NCBI GenBank assembly: GCA_028752905.1
Contig: JAQNBH010000002.1
Coordinates: 22,765,059-22,829,058 of the forward strand
Reading direction: 5' to 3'
Source of the DNA: Cladorhizidae sp. MBARI D1340-BT2
Lineage: Eukaryota > Porifera > Demospongiae > Poecilosclerida > Cladorhizidae
Length of the DNA: 64,000 nt
The position numbers and the translations under genes are program-made. Below are positions 21,710 through 33,615 of this stretch, piece after piece. The notes beneath the pieces are model-generated. The model did no database searches, was not told the origin of the DNA, and saw nothing but the letters and a program-made list of their open reading frames with translations. The stretch's first letter is position 1, and the number at the start of each line of letters is the position of its first letter.

Positions 21710-23591
21710 TCAAGTAAGAGTACAATTCATAACTGCCCTAATTAACAAGACCAAAGTCCCAGATTTTGTCAACTGATAGAGAAGGCCCTTATCTGCAACA
21801 TGTGAACAGATTATCAATAAATGTAGTGGTTTTTCACTGGCAGGCCACCGCTTTGGCAACTGGAAAACGCCAGGAAAAATCACAAACCTTACCACTTCAA
21901 ATCATCATAACTTCCTAATACTTAGAGTACTCAAAACTTTGGCACGTACAAAAGACAGATAATTAGAAGGGCTATCCGGTGATATAAAAATTATCTTTTT
22001 GGAGTAAAGTGTAGAATAGTTATGAGCTTCACGGCAAAAAAACAAGATTTTCGGGGGGGAAATGAGAAACATATAGACCAAATTAGGGCAAATATCAAGA
22101 ACATGTTTAGCATCAAGTAAGAGTACAATTCATAACTGCCCTAATTAACAAGACCAAAGTCCCAGATATTGTCAACTGATAGAGAAGGCCCTTATCTGCA
22201 ACATGTGAACAGATTATCAATAAATGTAGTGGTTTTTCACTGGCAGGCCACCGCTTTGGCAACTGGAAAACGCCAGGAAAAATCCCAAACCTTACCACTT
22301 TAAATCACCATAACTTGCTAATACTTAGAGTACTCAAAATTTTGGCACGTACAAAAGACAGATAATTAGAAGAGCTATCCGGTGATATAAAAATTATCTT
22401 TTTTGGGTAAAGTATAAAAAAGTTATGAGCTTCACGGCAAAAAAACAAGATTTTCGGGGGGAAAATGAGAAACATATAGACCAAATTAGGGCAAATATCA
22501 AGATAGAGAACACATAATGAAACCTATCATTCGAATCATATCAAGTCCATTACAGTAAAGTGTGCAGAATATTATGGATGTTTGATATCAAGAGAGAGCA
22601 CTTGGAGAGACCTATCTTAATAGCTATATATCAAGTTTATTCAGTGAAGTGTGGATAATCTACGAAGCTAACATGTTTAGCATCAAGTAAGAGTACAATT
22701 CATAACTGCCCTAATTAACAAGACCAAAGTCCCAGATTTTGTCAACTGATAGAGAAGGCCCTTATCTGCAACATGTGAACAGATTATCAATAAATGTAGT
22801 GGTTTTTCACTGGCAGGCCACCGCTTTGGCAACTGGAAAACGCCAGGAAAAATCCCAAACCTTACCACTTCAAATCACCATAACTTGCTAATACTTAGAG
22901 TACTCAAAATGTTGGCACGTACAAAAGACAGATAATTAGAAGAGCTATCCGGTGATATAAAAATTATCTTTTTTGGGTAAAGTGTAGAAAAGTTATGAGC
23001 TTCACGGCAAAAAAACAAGATTTTCGGGGGGAAAATGAGAAACATATAGACCAAATTAGGGCAAATATCAAGATAGAGAACACATAATGAAACCTATCAT
23101 TCGAATCATATCAAGTCCATTACAGTAAAGTGTGCAGAATATTATGGATGTTTGATATCAACAGAGAGCACAGAGAGAGACCTATCTTAATAGCTATATA
23201 TCAAGTTTATTCAGTGAAGTGTGGAGAATCTATTTAGCATCAAGAGAGAGCAGAGAGAAACCTATCTTGTGATTCTATCAAGTCCATTACTGTGAAGTAT
23301 GCGGAATATACGGATGTTTGGTATCAAGAGAGAGAACAGAGAGAGGCCTACCTTTAGAGCTATATATCAAGTCTATTCAGTGAAGTGTGGAGAATCTATG
23401 AAGCTAACATGTTTAGCTCAAGATAGAGAACACTGAGAGATACCTATCTTGCAAGTCCATTACAGTGAAGTGTGCAGAATATATGGATGTTTGGTATCAA
23501 GAGAGAGCACTTGGAGAGTCCTATCTTAATAGCTGTATAACAAGTCTATTCAGTGAAGTGTGGATAATCTACGAAGCTAACATGTTTAGCA
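21710..23591 (+). repeat. S-570-L trimer, copy 2
   Basis: Unit starts are S 21710, 570-bp derivative 22113 and L 22683, the same order as 15386-17267 at an offset of 6324. The identical mosaic patch in the short unit (near 22591-22609) shows block duplication, not a second deletion. Confidence 0.92.
22113..22682 (+). repeat. 570-bp L derivative, second copy of the mosaic form
   Basis: Same 339-bp loss and same A3-like patch as the unit at 15789, including CCAGATATTG and GTATAAAAAAG. Confidence 0.9.
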
Positions 23592-24903
23592 TCAAGTAAG
23601 AGTACAATTCATAACTGCCCTAATTAACAAGACCAAAGTCCCAGATTTTGTCAACTGATAGAGAAGGCCCTTATCTGCAGCATGTGAACAGATTATCAAT
23701 AAATGTAGTGGTTTTTCACTGGCAGGCCACCGCTTTGGCAACTGGAAAACGCCAGGAAAAATCACAAACCTTACCACTTCAAATCATCATAACTTCCTAA
23801 TACTTAGAGTACTCAAAACTTTGGCACGTACAAAAGACAGATAATTAGAAGGGCTATCCGGTGATATAAAAATTATCTTTTTGGAGTAAAGTGTAGAATA
23901 GTTATGAGCTTCACGGCAAAAAAACAAGATTTTCGGGGGGGAAATGAGAAACATATAGACCAAATTAGGGCAAATATCAAGAACATGTTTAGCATCAAGT
24001 AAGAGTACAATTCATAACTGCCCTAATTAACAAGACCAAAGTCCCAGATATTGTCAACTGATAGAGAAGGCCCTTATCTGCAACATGTGAACAGATTATC
24101 AATAAATGTAGTGGTTTTTCACTGGCAGGCCACCGCTTTGGCAACTGGAAAACGCCAGGAAAAATCCCAAACCTTACCACTTTAAATCACCATAACTTGC
24201 TAATACTTAGAGTACTCAAAATTTTGGCACGTACAAAAGACAGATAATTAGAAGAGCTATCCGGTGATATAAAAATTATCTTTTTTGGGTAAAGTATAAA
24301 AAAGTTATGAGCTTCACGGCAAAAAAACAAGATTTTCGGGGGGAAAATGAGAAACATATAGACCAAATTAGGGCAAATATCAAGATAGAGAACACATAAT
24401 GAAACCTATCATTCGAATCATATCAAGTCCATTACAGTAAAGTGTGCAGAATATTATGGATGTTTGATATCAACAGAGAGCACAGAGAGAGACCTATCTT
24501 AATAGCTATATATCAAGTTTATTCAGTGAAGTGTGGAGAATCTATTTAGCATCAAGAGAGAGCAGAGAGAAACCTATCTTGTGATTCTATCAAGTCCATT
24601 ACTGTGAAGTATGTGGAATATACAGATGTTTGGTATCAAGAGAGAGAACAGAGAGAGGCCAATCTTTAGAGCTATATATCAAGTCTATTCAGTGAAGTGT
24701 GGAGAATCTATGAAGCTAACATGTTTAGCTCAAGATAGAGAACACTGAGAGATACCTATCTTGCAAGTCCATTACAGTGAAGTGTGCAGAATATATGGAT
24801 GTTTGATATCAAGAGAGAGCACTTGGAGAGTCCTATCTTAATAGCTGTATAACAAGTCTATTCAGTGAAGTGTGGATAATCTACGAAGCTAACATGTTTA
24901 GCA
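23592..24903 (+). repeat. S-L dimer closing the 6324-bp duplication
   Basis: Unit starts are S 23592 (alpha, CTGCAGCATG near 23676) and L 23995 (CCAGATATTG). The S matches the S at 17268 at 6324 bp. The L has CCAAACCTT where 17671 has CCAAATCTT, and AAAATG rather than GAAATG after the G run, so the clear match ends near 24.17 kb. Confidence 0.88.
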
Positions 24904-26619
24904 TCAAGTAAGAGTACAATTCATAACTGCCCTAATTAACAAGACCAAAGTCCCAGATTTTGTCAACTGATAGAGAAGGCCCTTATCTGCAACATGTGAA
25001 CAGATTATCAATAAATGTAGTGGTTTTTCACTGGCAGGCCACCGCTTTGGCAACTGGAAAACGCCAGGAAAAATCCCAAACCTTACCACTTCAAATCACC
25101 ATAACTTGCTAATACTTAGAGTACTCAAAATTTTGGCACGTACAAAAGACAGATAATTAGAAGGGCTATTCGATGATATAAAAATTATCTTTTTTGGGTA
25201 AAGTGTAGAAAAGTTATGAGCTTCACGGCAAAAAAACAAGATTTTCGGGGGGAAAATGAGAAACATATAGACCAAATTAGGGCAAATATCAAGAACATGT
25301 TTAGCATCAAGTAAGAGTACAATTCATAACTGCCCTAATTAACAAGACCAAAGTCCCAGATTTTGTCAACTGATAGAGAAGGCCCTTATCTGCAACATGT
25401 GAACAGATTATCAATAAATGTAGTGGTTTTTCACTGGCAGGCCACCGCTTTGGCAACTGGAAAACGCCAGGAAAAATCACAAACCTTACCACTTCAAATC
25501 ATCATAACTTCCTAATACTTAGAGTACTCAAAACTTTGGCACGTACAAAAGACAGATAATTAGAAGGGCTATCCGGTGATATAAACATTATCTTTTTGGG
25601 GTAAAGTGTAGAATAGTTATGAGCTTCACGGCAAAAAAACAAGATTTTCGGGGGGGAAATGAGAAACATATAGACCAAATTAGGGCAAATATCAAGAACA
25701 TGTTTAGCATCAAGTAAGAGTACAATTCATAACTGCCCTAATTAACAAGACCAAAGTCCCAGATTTTGTCAACTGATAGAGAAGGCCCTTATCTGCAACA
25801 TGTGAACAGATTATCAATAAATGTAGTGGTTTTTCACTGGCAGGCCACCGCTTTGGCAACTGGAAAACGCCAGGAAAAATCCCAAACCTTACCACTTCAA
25901 ATCACCATAACTTGCTAATACTTCGAGTACTCAAAATTTTGGCACGTACAAAAGACAGATAATTAGAAGAGCTATCCGGTGATATAAAAATTATCTTTTT
26001 TGGGTAAAGTGTAGAAAAGTTATGAGCTTCACGGCAAAAAAAACAAGATTTTCGGGGGGAAAATGAGAAACATATAGACCAAATTAGGGCAAATATCAAG
26101 ATAGAGAACACATAATGAAACCTATCATTCGAATCATATCAAGTCCATTACAGTAAAGTGTGCAGAATATTATGGATGTTTGATATCAACAGAGAGCACA
26201 GAGAGAGACCTATCTTAATAGCTATATATCAAGTTTATTCAGTGAAGTGTGGAGAATCTATTTAGCATCAAGAGAGAGCAGAGAGAAACCTATCTTGTGA
26301 TTCTATCAAGTCCATTACTGTGAAGTATGTGGAATATACAGATGTTTGGTATCAAGAGAGAGAACAGAGAGAGGTCTACCTTTAGAGCTATATATCAAGT
26401 CTATTCAGTGAAGTGTGGAGAATCTATGAAGCTAACATGTTTAGCTCAAGATAGAGAACACTGAGAGATACCTATCTTGCAAGTCCATTACAGTGAAGTG
26501 TGCAGAATATATGGATGTTTGATATCAAGAGAGAGCACTTGGAGAGTCCTATCTTAATAGCTGTATAACAAGTCTATTCAGTGAAGTGTGGATAATCTAC
26601 GAAGCTAACATGTTTAGCA
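24904..26619 (+). repeat. S-S-L trimer with distant sister trimers
   Basis: Unit starts are S 24904 (GATGATAT), S 25307 (AAACATTATC at 25583) and L 25710 (910 bp). The L has TTCGAGTAC near 25923 and eight A in the CAAAAAAAACAAG run, which gives the extra base. The S pair matches 11892-12697 at 13,012 bp, and the S2-L pair shares three markers with 45191-46502. Confidence 0.9.
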
Positions 26620-27528
26620 TCAAGTAAGAGTACAATTCATAACTGCCCTAATTAACAAGACCAAAGTCCCAGATTTTGTCAACTGATAGAGAAGGCCCTT
26701 ATCTGCAACATGTGAACAGATTATCAATAAATGTAGTGGTTTTTCACTGGCAGGCCACCGCTTTGGCAACTGGAAAACGCCAGGAAAAATCCCAAACCTT
26801 ACCACTTCAAATCACCATAACTTGCTAATACTTAGAGTACTCAAAATTTTGGCACGTACAAAAGACAGATAATTAGAAGAGCTATCCAGTGATATAAAAA
26901 TTATCTTTTTTGGGTAAAGTGTAGAAAAGTTATGAGCTTCACGGCAAAAAAACAAGATTTTCGGGGGGAAAATGAGAAACATATAGACCAAATTAGGGCA
27001 AATATCAAGATAGAGAACACATAATGAAACCTATCATTCGAATCATATCAAGTCCATTACAGTAAAGTGTGCAGAATATTATGGATGTTTGATATCAACA
27101 GAGAGCACAGAGAGAGACCTATCTTAATAGCTATATATCAAGTTTATTCAGTGAAGTGTGGAGAATCTATTTAGCATCAAGAGAGAGCAGAGAGAAACCT
27201 ATCTTGTGATTCTATCAAGTCCATTACTGTGAAGTATGCGGAATATACGGATGTTTGGTATCAAGAGAGAGAACAGAGAGAGGCCTACCTTTAGAGCTAT
27301 ATATCAAGTCTATTCAGTGAAGTGTGGAGAATCTATGAAGCTAACATGTTTAGCTCAAGATAGAGAACACTGAGAGATACCTATCTTGCAAGTCCATTAC
27401 AGTTAAGTGTGCAGAATATATGGATGTTTGGTATCAAGAGAGAGCACTTGGAGAGTCCTATCTTAATAGCTGTATAACAAGTCTATTCAGTGAAGTGTGG
27501 ATAATCTACGAAGCTAACATGTTTAGCA
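26620..27528 (+). repeat. L unit
   Basis: Complete 909-bp L with ATCCAGTGAT near 26884, also seen in the L at 2606, and CAGTTAAG near 27401. Confidence 0.9.
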
Positions 27529-28264
27529 TCAAGTAAGAGTACAATTCATAACTGCCCTAATTAACAAGACCAAAGTCCCAGATTTTGTCAACTGATAGAG
27601 AAGGCCCTTATCTGCAACATGTGAACAGATTATCAATAAATGTAGTGGTTTTTCACTGGCAGGCCACCGCTTTGGCAACTGGAAAACGCCAGGAAAAATC
27701 ACAAACCTTACCACTTCAAATCACCATAACTTGCTAATACTTAGAGTACTCAAAATTTTGGCACGTACAAAAGACAGATAATTAGAAGGGCTATTCGGTG
27801 ATATAAAAATTATCTTTTTTGGGTAAAGTGTAGAAAAGTTATGAGCTTCACGGCAAAAAAACAAGATTTTCGGGGGGGAAATGAGAAACATATAGACCAA
27901 ATTAGGGCAAATATCAAGATAGAGAACACATAATGAAACCTATCATTCGAATCATATCAAGTCCATTACAGTAAAGTGTGCAGAATATTATGGATGTTTG
28001 ATATCAACAGAGAGCACAGAGAGAGACCTATCTTAATAGCTATATATCAAGTTTATTCAGTGAAGTGTGGAGAATCTATTTAGCATCAAGAGAGAGCAGA
28101 GAGAAACCTATCTTGTGATTCTATCAAGTCCATTACTGTGAAGTATGCGGAATATACGGATGTTTGGTATCAAGAGAGAGAACAGAGAGAGGCCTACCTT
28201 TAGAGCTATATATCAAGTCTATTCAGTGAAGTGTGGAGAATCTATGAAGCTAACATGTTTAGCA
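27529..28264 (+). repeat. 736-bp L derivative lacking one A/B pair
   Basis: L minus 173 bp, exactly the distance from the start of B2 to the start of B3 (84 + 89). The fused B2/B3 subrepeat (28214-28269) keeps GAGAATCTATG from B2 and then reads TTTAGCATCAAG as in B3. This is the product expected from in-register unequal exchange between neighbouring B subrepeats. Confidence 0.93.
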
Positions 28265-29173
28265 TCAAGTAAGAGTACAATTCATAACTGCCCTAATTAA
28301 CAAGACCAAAGTCCCAGATTTTGTCAACTGATAGAGAAGGCCCTTATCTGCAACATGTGAACAGATTATCAATAAATGTAGTGGTTTTTCACTGGCAGGC
28401 CACCGCTTTGGCAACTGGAAAACGCCAGGAAAAATCCCAAACCTTACCACTTCAAATCACCATAACTTGCTAATACTTAGAGTACTCAAAATGTTGGCAC
28501 GTACAAAAGACAGATAATTAGAAGAGCTATCCGGTGATATAAAAATTATCTTTTTTGGGTAAAGTGTAGAAAAGTTATGAGCTTCACGGCAAAAAAACAA
28601 GATTTTCGGGGGGAAAATGAGAAACATATAGACCAAATTAGGGCAAATATCAAGATAGAGAACACATAATGAAACCTATCATTCGAATCATATCAAGTCC
28701 ATTACAGTAAAGTGTGCAGAATATTATGGATGTTTGATATCAACAGAGAGCACAGAGAGAGACCTATCTTAATAGCTATATATCAAGTTTATTCAGTGAA
28801 GTGTGGAGAATCTATTTAGCATCAAGAGAGAGCAGAGAGAAACCTATCTTGTGATTCTATCAAGTCCATTACTGTGAAGTATGCGGAATATACGGATGTT
28901 TGGTATCAAGAGAGAGAACAGAGAGAGGCCTACCTTTAGAGCTATATATCAAGTCTATTCAGTGAAGTGTGGAGAATCTATGAAGCTAACATGTTTAGCT
29001 CAAGATAGAGAACACTGAGAGATACCTATCTTGCAAGTCCATTACAGTGAAGTGTGCAGAATATATGGATGTTTGGTATCAAGAGAGAGCACTTGGAGAG
29101 TCCTATCTTAATAGCTGTATAACAAGTCTATTCAGTGAAGTGTGGATAATCTACGAAGCTAACATGTTTAGCA
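28265..29173 (+). repeat. L unit
   Basis: Complete 909-bp L with AAAATGTTGG near 28490, of the GTATGCGG subtype. Confidence 0.9.
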
Positions 29174-31797
29174 TCAAGTAAGAGTACAATTCATAACTGC
29201 CCTAATTAACAAGACCAAAGTCCCAGATTTTGTCAACTGATAGAGAAGGCCCTTATCTGCAACATGTGAACAGATTATCAATAAATGTAGTGGTTTTTCA
29301 CTGGCAGGCCACCGCTTTGGCAACTGGAAAACGCCAGGAAAAATCACAAACCTTACCACTTCAAATCATCATAACTTCCTAATACTTAGAGTACTCAAAA
29401 CTTTGGCACGTACAAAAGACAGATAATTAGAAGGGCTATCCGGTGATATAAAAATTATCTTTTTGGAGTAAAGTGTAGAATAGTTATGAGCTTCACGGCA
29501 AAAAAACAAGATTTTCGGGGGGGAAATGAGAAACATATAGACCAAATTAGGGCAAATATCAAGAACATGTTTAGCATCAAGTAAGAGTACAATTCATAAC
29601 TGCCCTAATTAACAAGACCAAAGTCCCAGATATTGTCAACTGATAGAGAAGGCCCTTATCTGCAACATGTGAACAGATTATCAATAAATGTAGTGGTTTT
29701 TCACTGGCAGGCCACCGCTTTGGCAACTGGAAAACGCCAGGAAAAATCCCAAACCTTACCACTTTAAATCACCATAACTTGCTAATACTTAGAGTACTCA
29801 AAATTTTGGCACGTACAAAAGACAGATAATTAGAAGAGCTATCCGTTGATATAAAAATTATCTTTTTTGGGTAAAGTATAAAAAAGTTATGAGCTTCACG
29901 GCAAAAAAACAAGATTTTCGGGGGGAAAATGAGAAACATATAGACCAAATTAGGGCAAATATCAAGATAGAGAACACATAATGAAACCTATCATTCGAAT
30001 CATATCAAGTCCATTACAGTAAAGTGTGCAGAATATTATGGATGTTTGATATCAACAGAGAGCACAGAGAGAGACCTATCTTAATAGCTATATATCAAGT
30101 TTATTCAGTGAAGTGTGGAGAATCTATTTAGCATCAAGAGAGAGCAGAGAGAAACCTATCTTGTGATTCTATCAAGTCCATTACTGTGAAGTATGTGGAA
30201 TATACAGATGTTTGGTATCAAGAGAGAGAACAGAGAGAGGCCAACCTTTAGAGCTATATATCAAGTCTATTCAGTGAAGTGTGGAGAATCTATGAAGCTA
30301 ACATGTTTAGCTCAAGATAGAGAACACTGAGAGATACCTATCTTGCAAGTCCATTACAGTGAAGTGTGCAGAATATATGGATGTTTGATATCAAGAGAGA
30401 GCACTTGGAGAGTCCTATCTTAATAGCTGTATAACAAGTCTATTCAGTGAAGTGTGGATAATCTACGAAGCTAACATGTTTAGCATCAAGTAAGAGTACA
30501 ATTCATAACTGCCCTAATTAACAAGACCAAAGTCCCAGATTTTGTCAACTGATAGAGAAGGCCCTTATCTGCAACATGTGAACAGATTATCAATAAATGT
30601 AGTGGTTTTTCACTGGCAGGCCACCGCTTTGGCAACTGGAAAACGCCAGGAAAAATCACAAACCTTACCACTTCAAATCATCATAACTTCCTAATACTTA
30701 GAGTACTCAAAACTTTGGCACGTACAAAAGACAGATAATTAGAAGGGCTATCCGGTGATATAAAAATTATCTTTTTGGAGTAAAGTGTAGAATAGTTATG
30801 AGCTTCACGGCAAAAAAACAAGATTTTCGGGGGGGAAATGAGAAACATATAGACCAAATTAGGGCAAATATCAAGAACATGTTTAGCATCAAGTAAGAGT
30901 ACAATTCATAACTGCCCTAATTAACAAGACCAAAGTCCCAGATATTGTCAACTGATAGAGAAGGCCCTTATCTGCAACATGTGAACAGATTATCAATAAA
31001 TGTAGTGGTTTTTCACTGGCAGGCCACCGCTTTGGCAACTGGAAAACGCCAGGAAAAATCCCAAACCTTACCACTTTAAATCACCATAACTTGCTAATAC
31101 TTAGAGTACTCAAAATTTTGGCACGTACAAAAGACAGATAATTAGAAGAGCTATCCGTTGATATAAAAATTATCTTTTTTGGGTAAAGTATAAAAAAGTT
31201 ATGAGCTTCACGGCAAAAAAACAAGATTTTCGGGGGGGAAATGAGAAACATATAGACCAAATTAGGGCAAATATCAAGATAGAGAACACATAATGAAACC
31301 TATCATTCGAATCATATCAAGTCCATTACAGTAAAGTGTGCAGAATATTATGGATGTTTGATATCACCAGAGAGCACAGAGAGAGACCTATCTTAATAGC
31401 TATATATCAAGTTTATTCAGTGAAGTGTGGAGAATCTATTTAGCATCAAGAGAGAGCAGAGAGAAACCTATCTTGTGATTCTATCAAGTCCATTACTGTG
31501 AAGTATGCGGAATATACGGATGTTTGGTATCAAGAGAGAGAACAGAGAGAGGCCTACCTTTAGACCTATATATCAAGTCTATTCAGTGAAGTGTGGAGAA
31601 TCTATGAAGCTAACATGTTTAGCTCAAGATAGAGAACACTGAGAGATACCTATCTTGCAAGTCCATTACAGTGAAGTGTGCAGAATATATGGATGTTTGG
31701 TATCAAGAGAGAGCACTTGGAGAGTCCTATCTTAATAGCTGTATAACAAGTCTATTCAGTGAAGTGTGGATAATCTACGAAGCTAACATGTTTAGCA
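29174..31797 (+). repeat. Two tandem S-L dimers (1312 bp each)
   Basis: Unit starts are S 29174, L 29577, S 30486 and L 30889. Both S are alpha family, both L have CCAGATATTG and the rare ATCCGTTGAT (near 29841 and 31153). The same marker returns in the dimers at 37255-41190. The second L differs in its flank (GATATCACCAG near 31363, GTATGCGG, TTTAGACC), so its right side comes from another L lineage. Confidence 0.92.
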
Positions 31798-33615
31798 TCA
31801 AGTAAGAGTACAATTCATAACTGCCCTAATTAACAAGACCAAAGTCCCAGATTTTGTCAACTGATAGAGAAGGCCCTTATCTGCAACATGTGAACAGATT
31901 ATCAATAAATGTAGTGGTTTTTCACTGGCAGGCCACCGCTTTGGCAACTGGAAAACGCCAGGAAAAATCCCAAACCTTACCACTTCAAATCACCATAACT
32001 TGCTAATACTTAGAGTACTCAAAATGTTGGCACGTACAAAAGACAGATAATTAGAAGAGCTATCCGGTGATATAAAAATTATCTTTTTGGGGTAAAGTGT
32101 AGAAAAGTTATGAGCTTCACGGCAAAAAAACAAGATTTTCGGGGGGAAAATGAGAAACATATAGACCAAATTAGGGCAAATATCAAGATAGAGAACACAT
32201 AATGAAACCTATCATTCGAATCATATCAAGTCCATTACAGTAAAGTGTGCAGAATATTATGGATGTTTGATATCAACAGAGAGCACAGAGAGAGACCTAT
32301 CTTAATAGCTATATATCAAGTTTATTCAGTGAAGTGTGGAGAATCTATTTAGCATCAAGAGAGAGCAGAGAGAAACCTATCTTGTGATTCTATCAAGTCC
32401 ATTACTGTGAAGTATGCGGAATATACGGATGTTTGGTATCAAGAGAGAGAACAGAGAGAGGCCTACCTTTAGAGCTATATATCAAGTCTATTCAGTGAAG
32501 TGTGGAGAATCTATGAAGCTAACATGTTTAGCTCAAGATAGAGAACACTGAGAGATACCTATCTTGCAAGTCCATTACAGTGAAGTGTGCAGAATATATG
32601 GATGTTTGGTATCAAGAGAGAGCACTTGGAGAGTCCTATCTTAATAGCTGTATAACAAGTCTATTCAGTGAAGTGTGGATAATCTACGAAGCTAACATGT
32701 TTAGCATCAAGTAAGAGTACAATTCATAACTGCCCTAATTAACAAGACCAAAGTCCCAGATTTTGTCAACTGATAGAGAAGGCCCTTATCTGCAACATGT
32801 GAACAGATTATCAATAAATGTAGTGGTTTTTCACTGGCAGGCCACCGCTTTGGCAACTGGAAAACGCCAGGAAAAATCCCAAACCTTACCACTTCAAATC
32901 ACCATAACTTGCTAATACTTAGAGTACTCAAAATGTTGGCACGTACAAAAGACAGATAATTAGAAGAGCTATCCGGTGATATAAAAATTATCTTTTTTGG
33001 GTAAAGTGTAGAAAAGTTATGAGCTTCACGGCAAAAAAACAAGATTTTCGGGGGGAAAATGAGAAACATATAGACCAAATTAGGGCAAATATCAAGATAG
33101 AGAACACATAATGAAACCTATCATTCGAATCATATCAAGTCCATTACAGTAAAGTGTGCAGAATATTATGGATGTTTGATATCAACAGAGAGCACAGAGA
33201 GAGACCTATCTTAATAGCTATATATCAAGTTTATTCAGTGAAGTGTGGAGAATCTATTTAGCATCAAGAGAGAGCAGAGAGAAACCTATCTTGTGATTCT
33301 ATCAAGTCCATTACTGTGAAGTATGCGGAATATACGGATGTTTGGTATCAAGAGAGAGAACAGAGAGAGGCCTACCTTTAGAGCTATATATCAAGTCTAT
33401 TCAGTGAAGTGTGGAGAATCTATGAAGCTAACATGTTTAGCTCAAGATAGAGAACACTGAGAGATACCTATCTTGCAAGTCCATTACAGTGAAGTGTGCA
33501 GAATATATGGATGTTTGGTATCAAGAGAGAGCACTTGGAGAGTCCTATCTTAATAGCTGTATAACAAGTCTATTCAGTGAAGTGTGGATAATCTACGAAG
33601 CTAACATGTTTAGCA
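31798..33615 (+). repeat. Two tandem L units
   Basis: Unit starts are L 31798 and L 32707, both with AAAATGTTGG and GTATGCGG. The first has CTTTTTGGGGTAAAG near 32083, where its neighbour has CTTTTTTGGGTAAAG. Confidence 0.9.
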
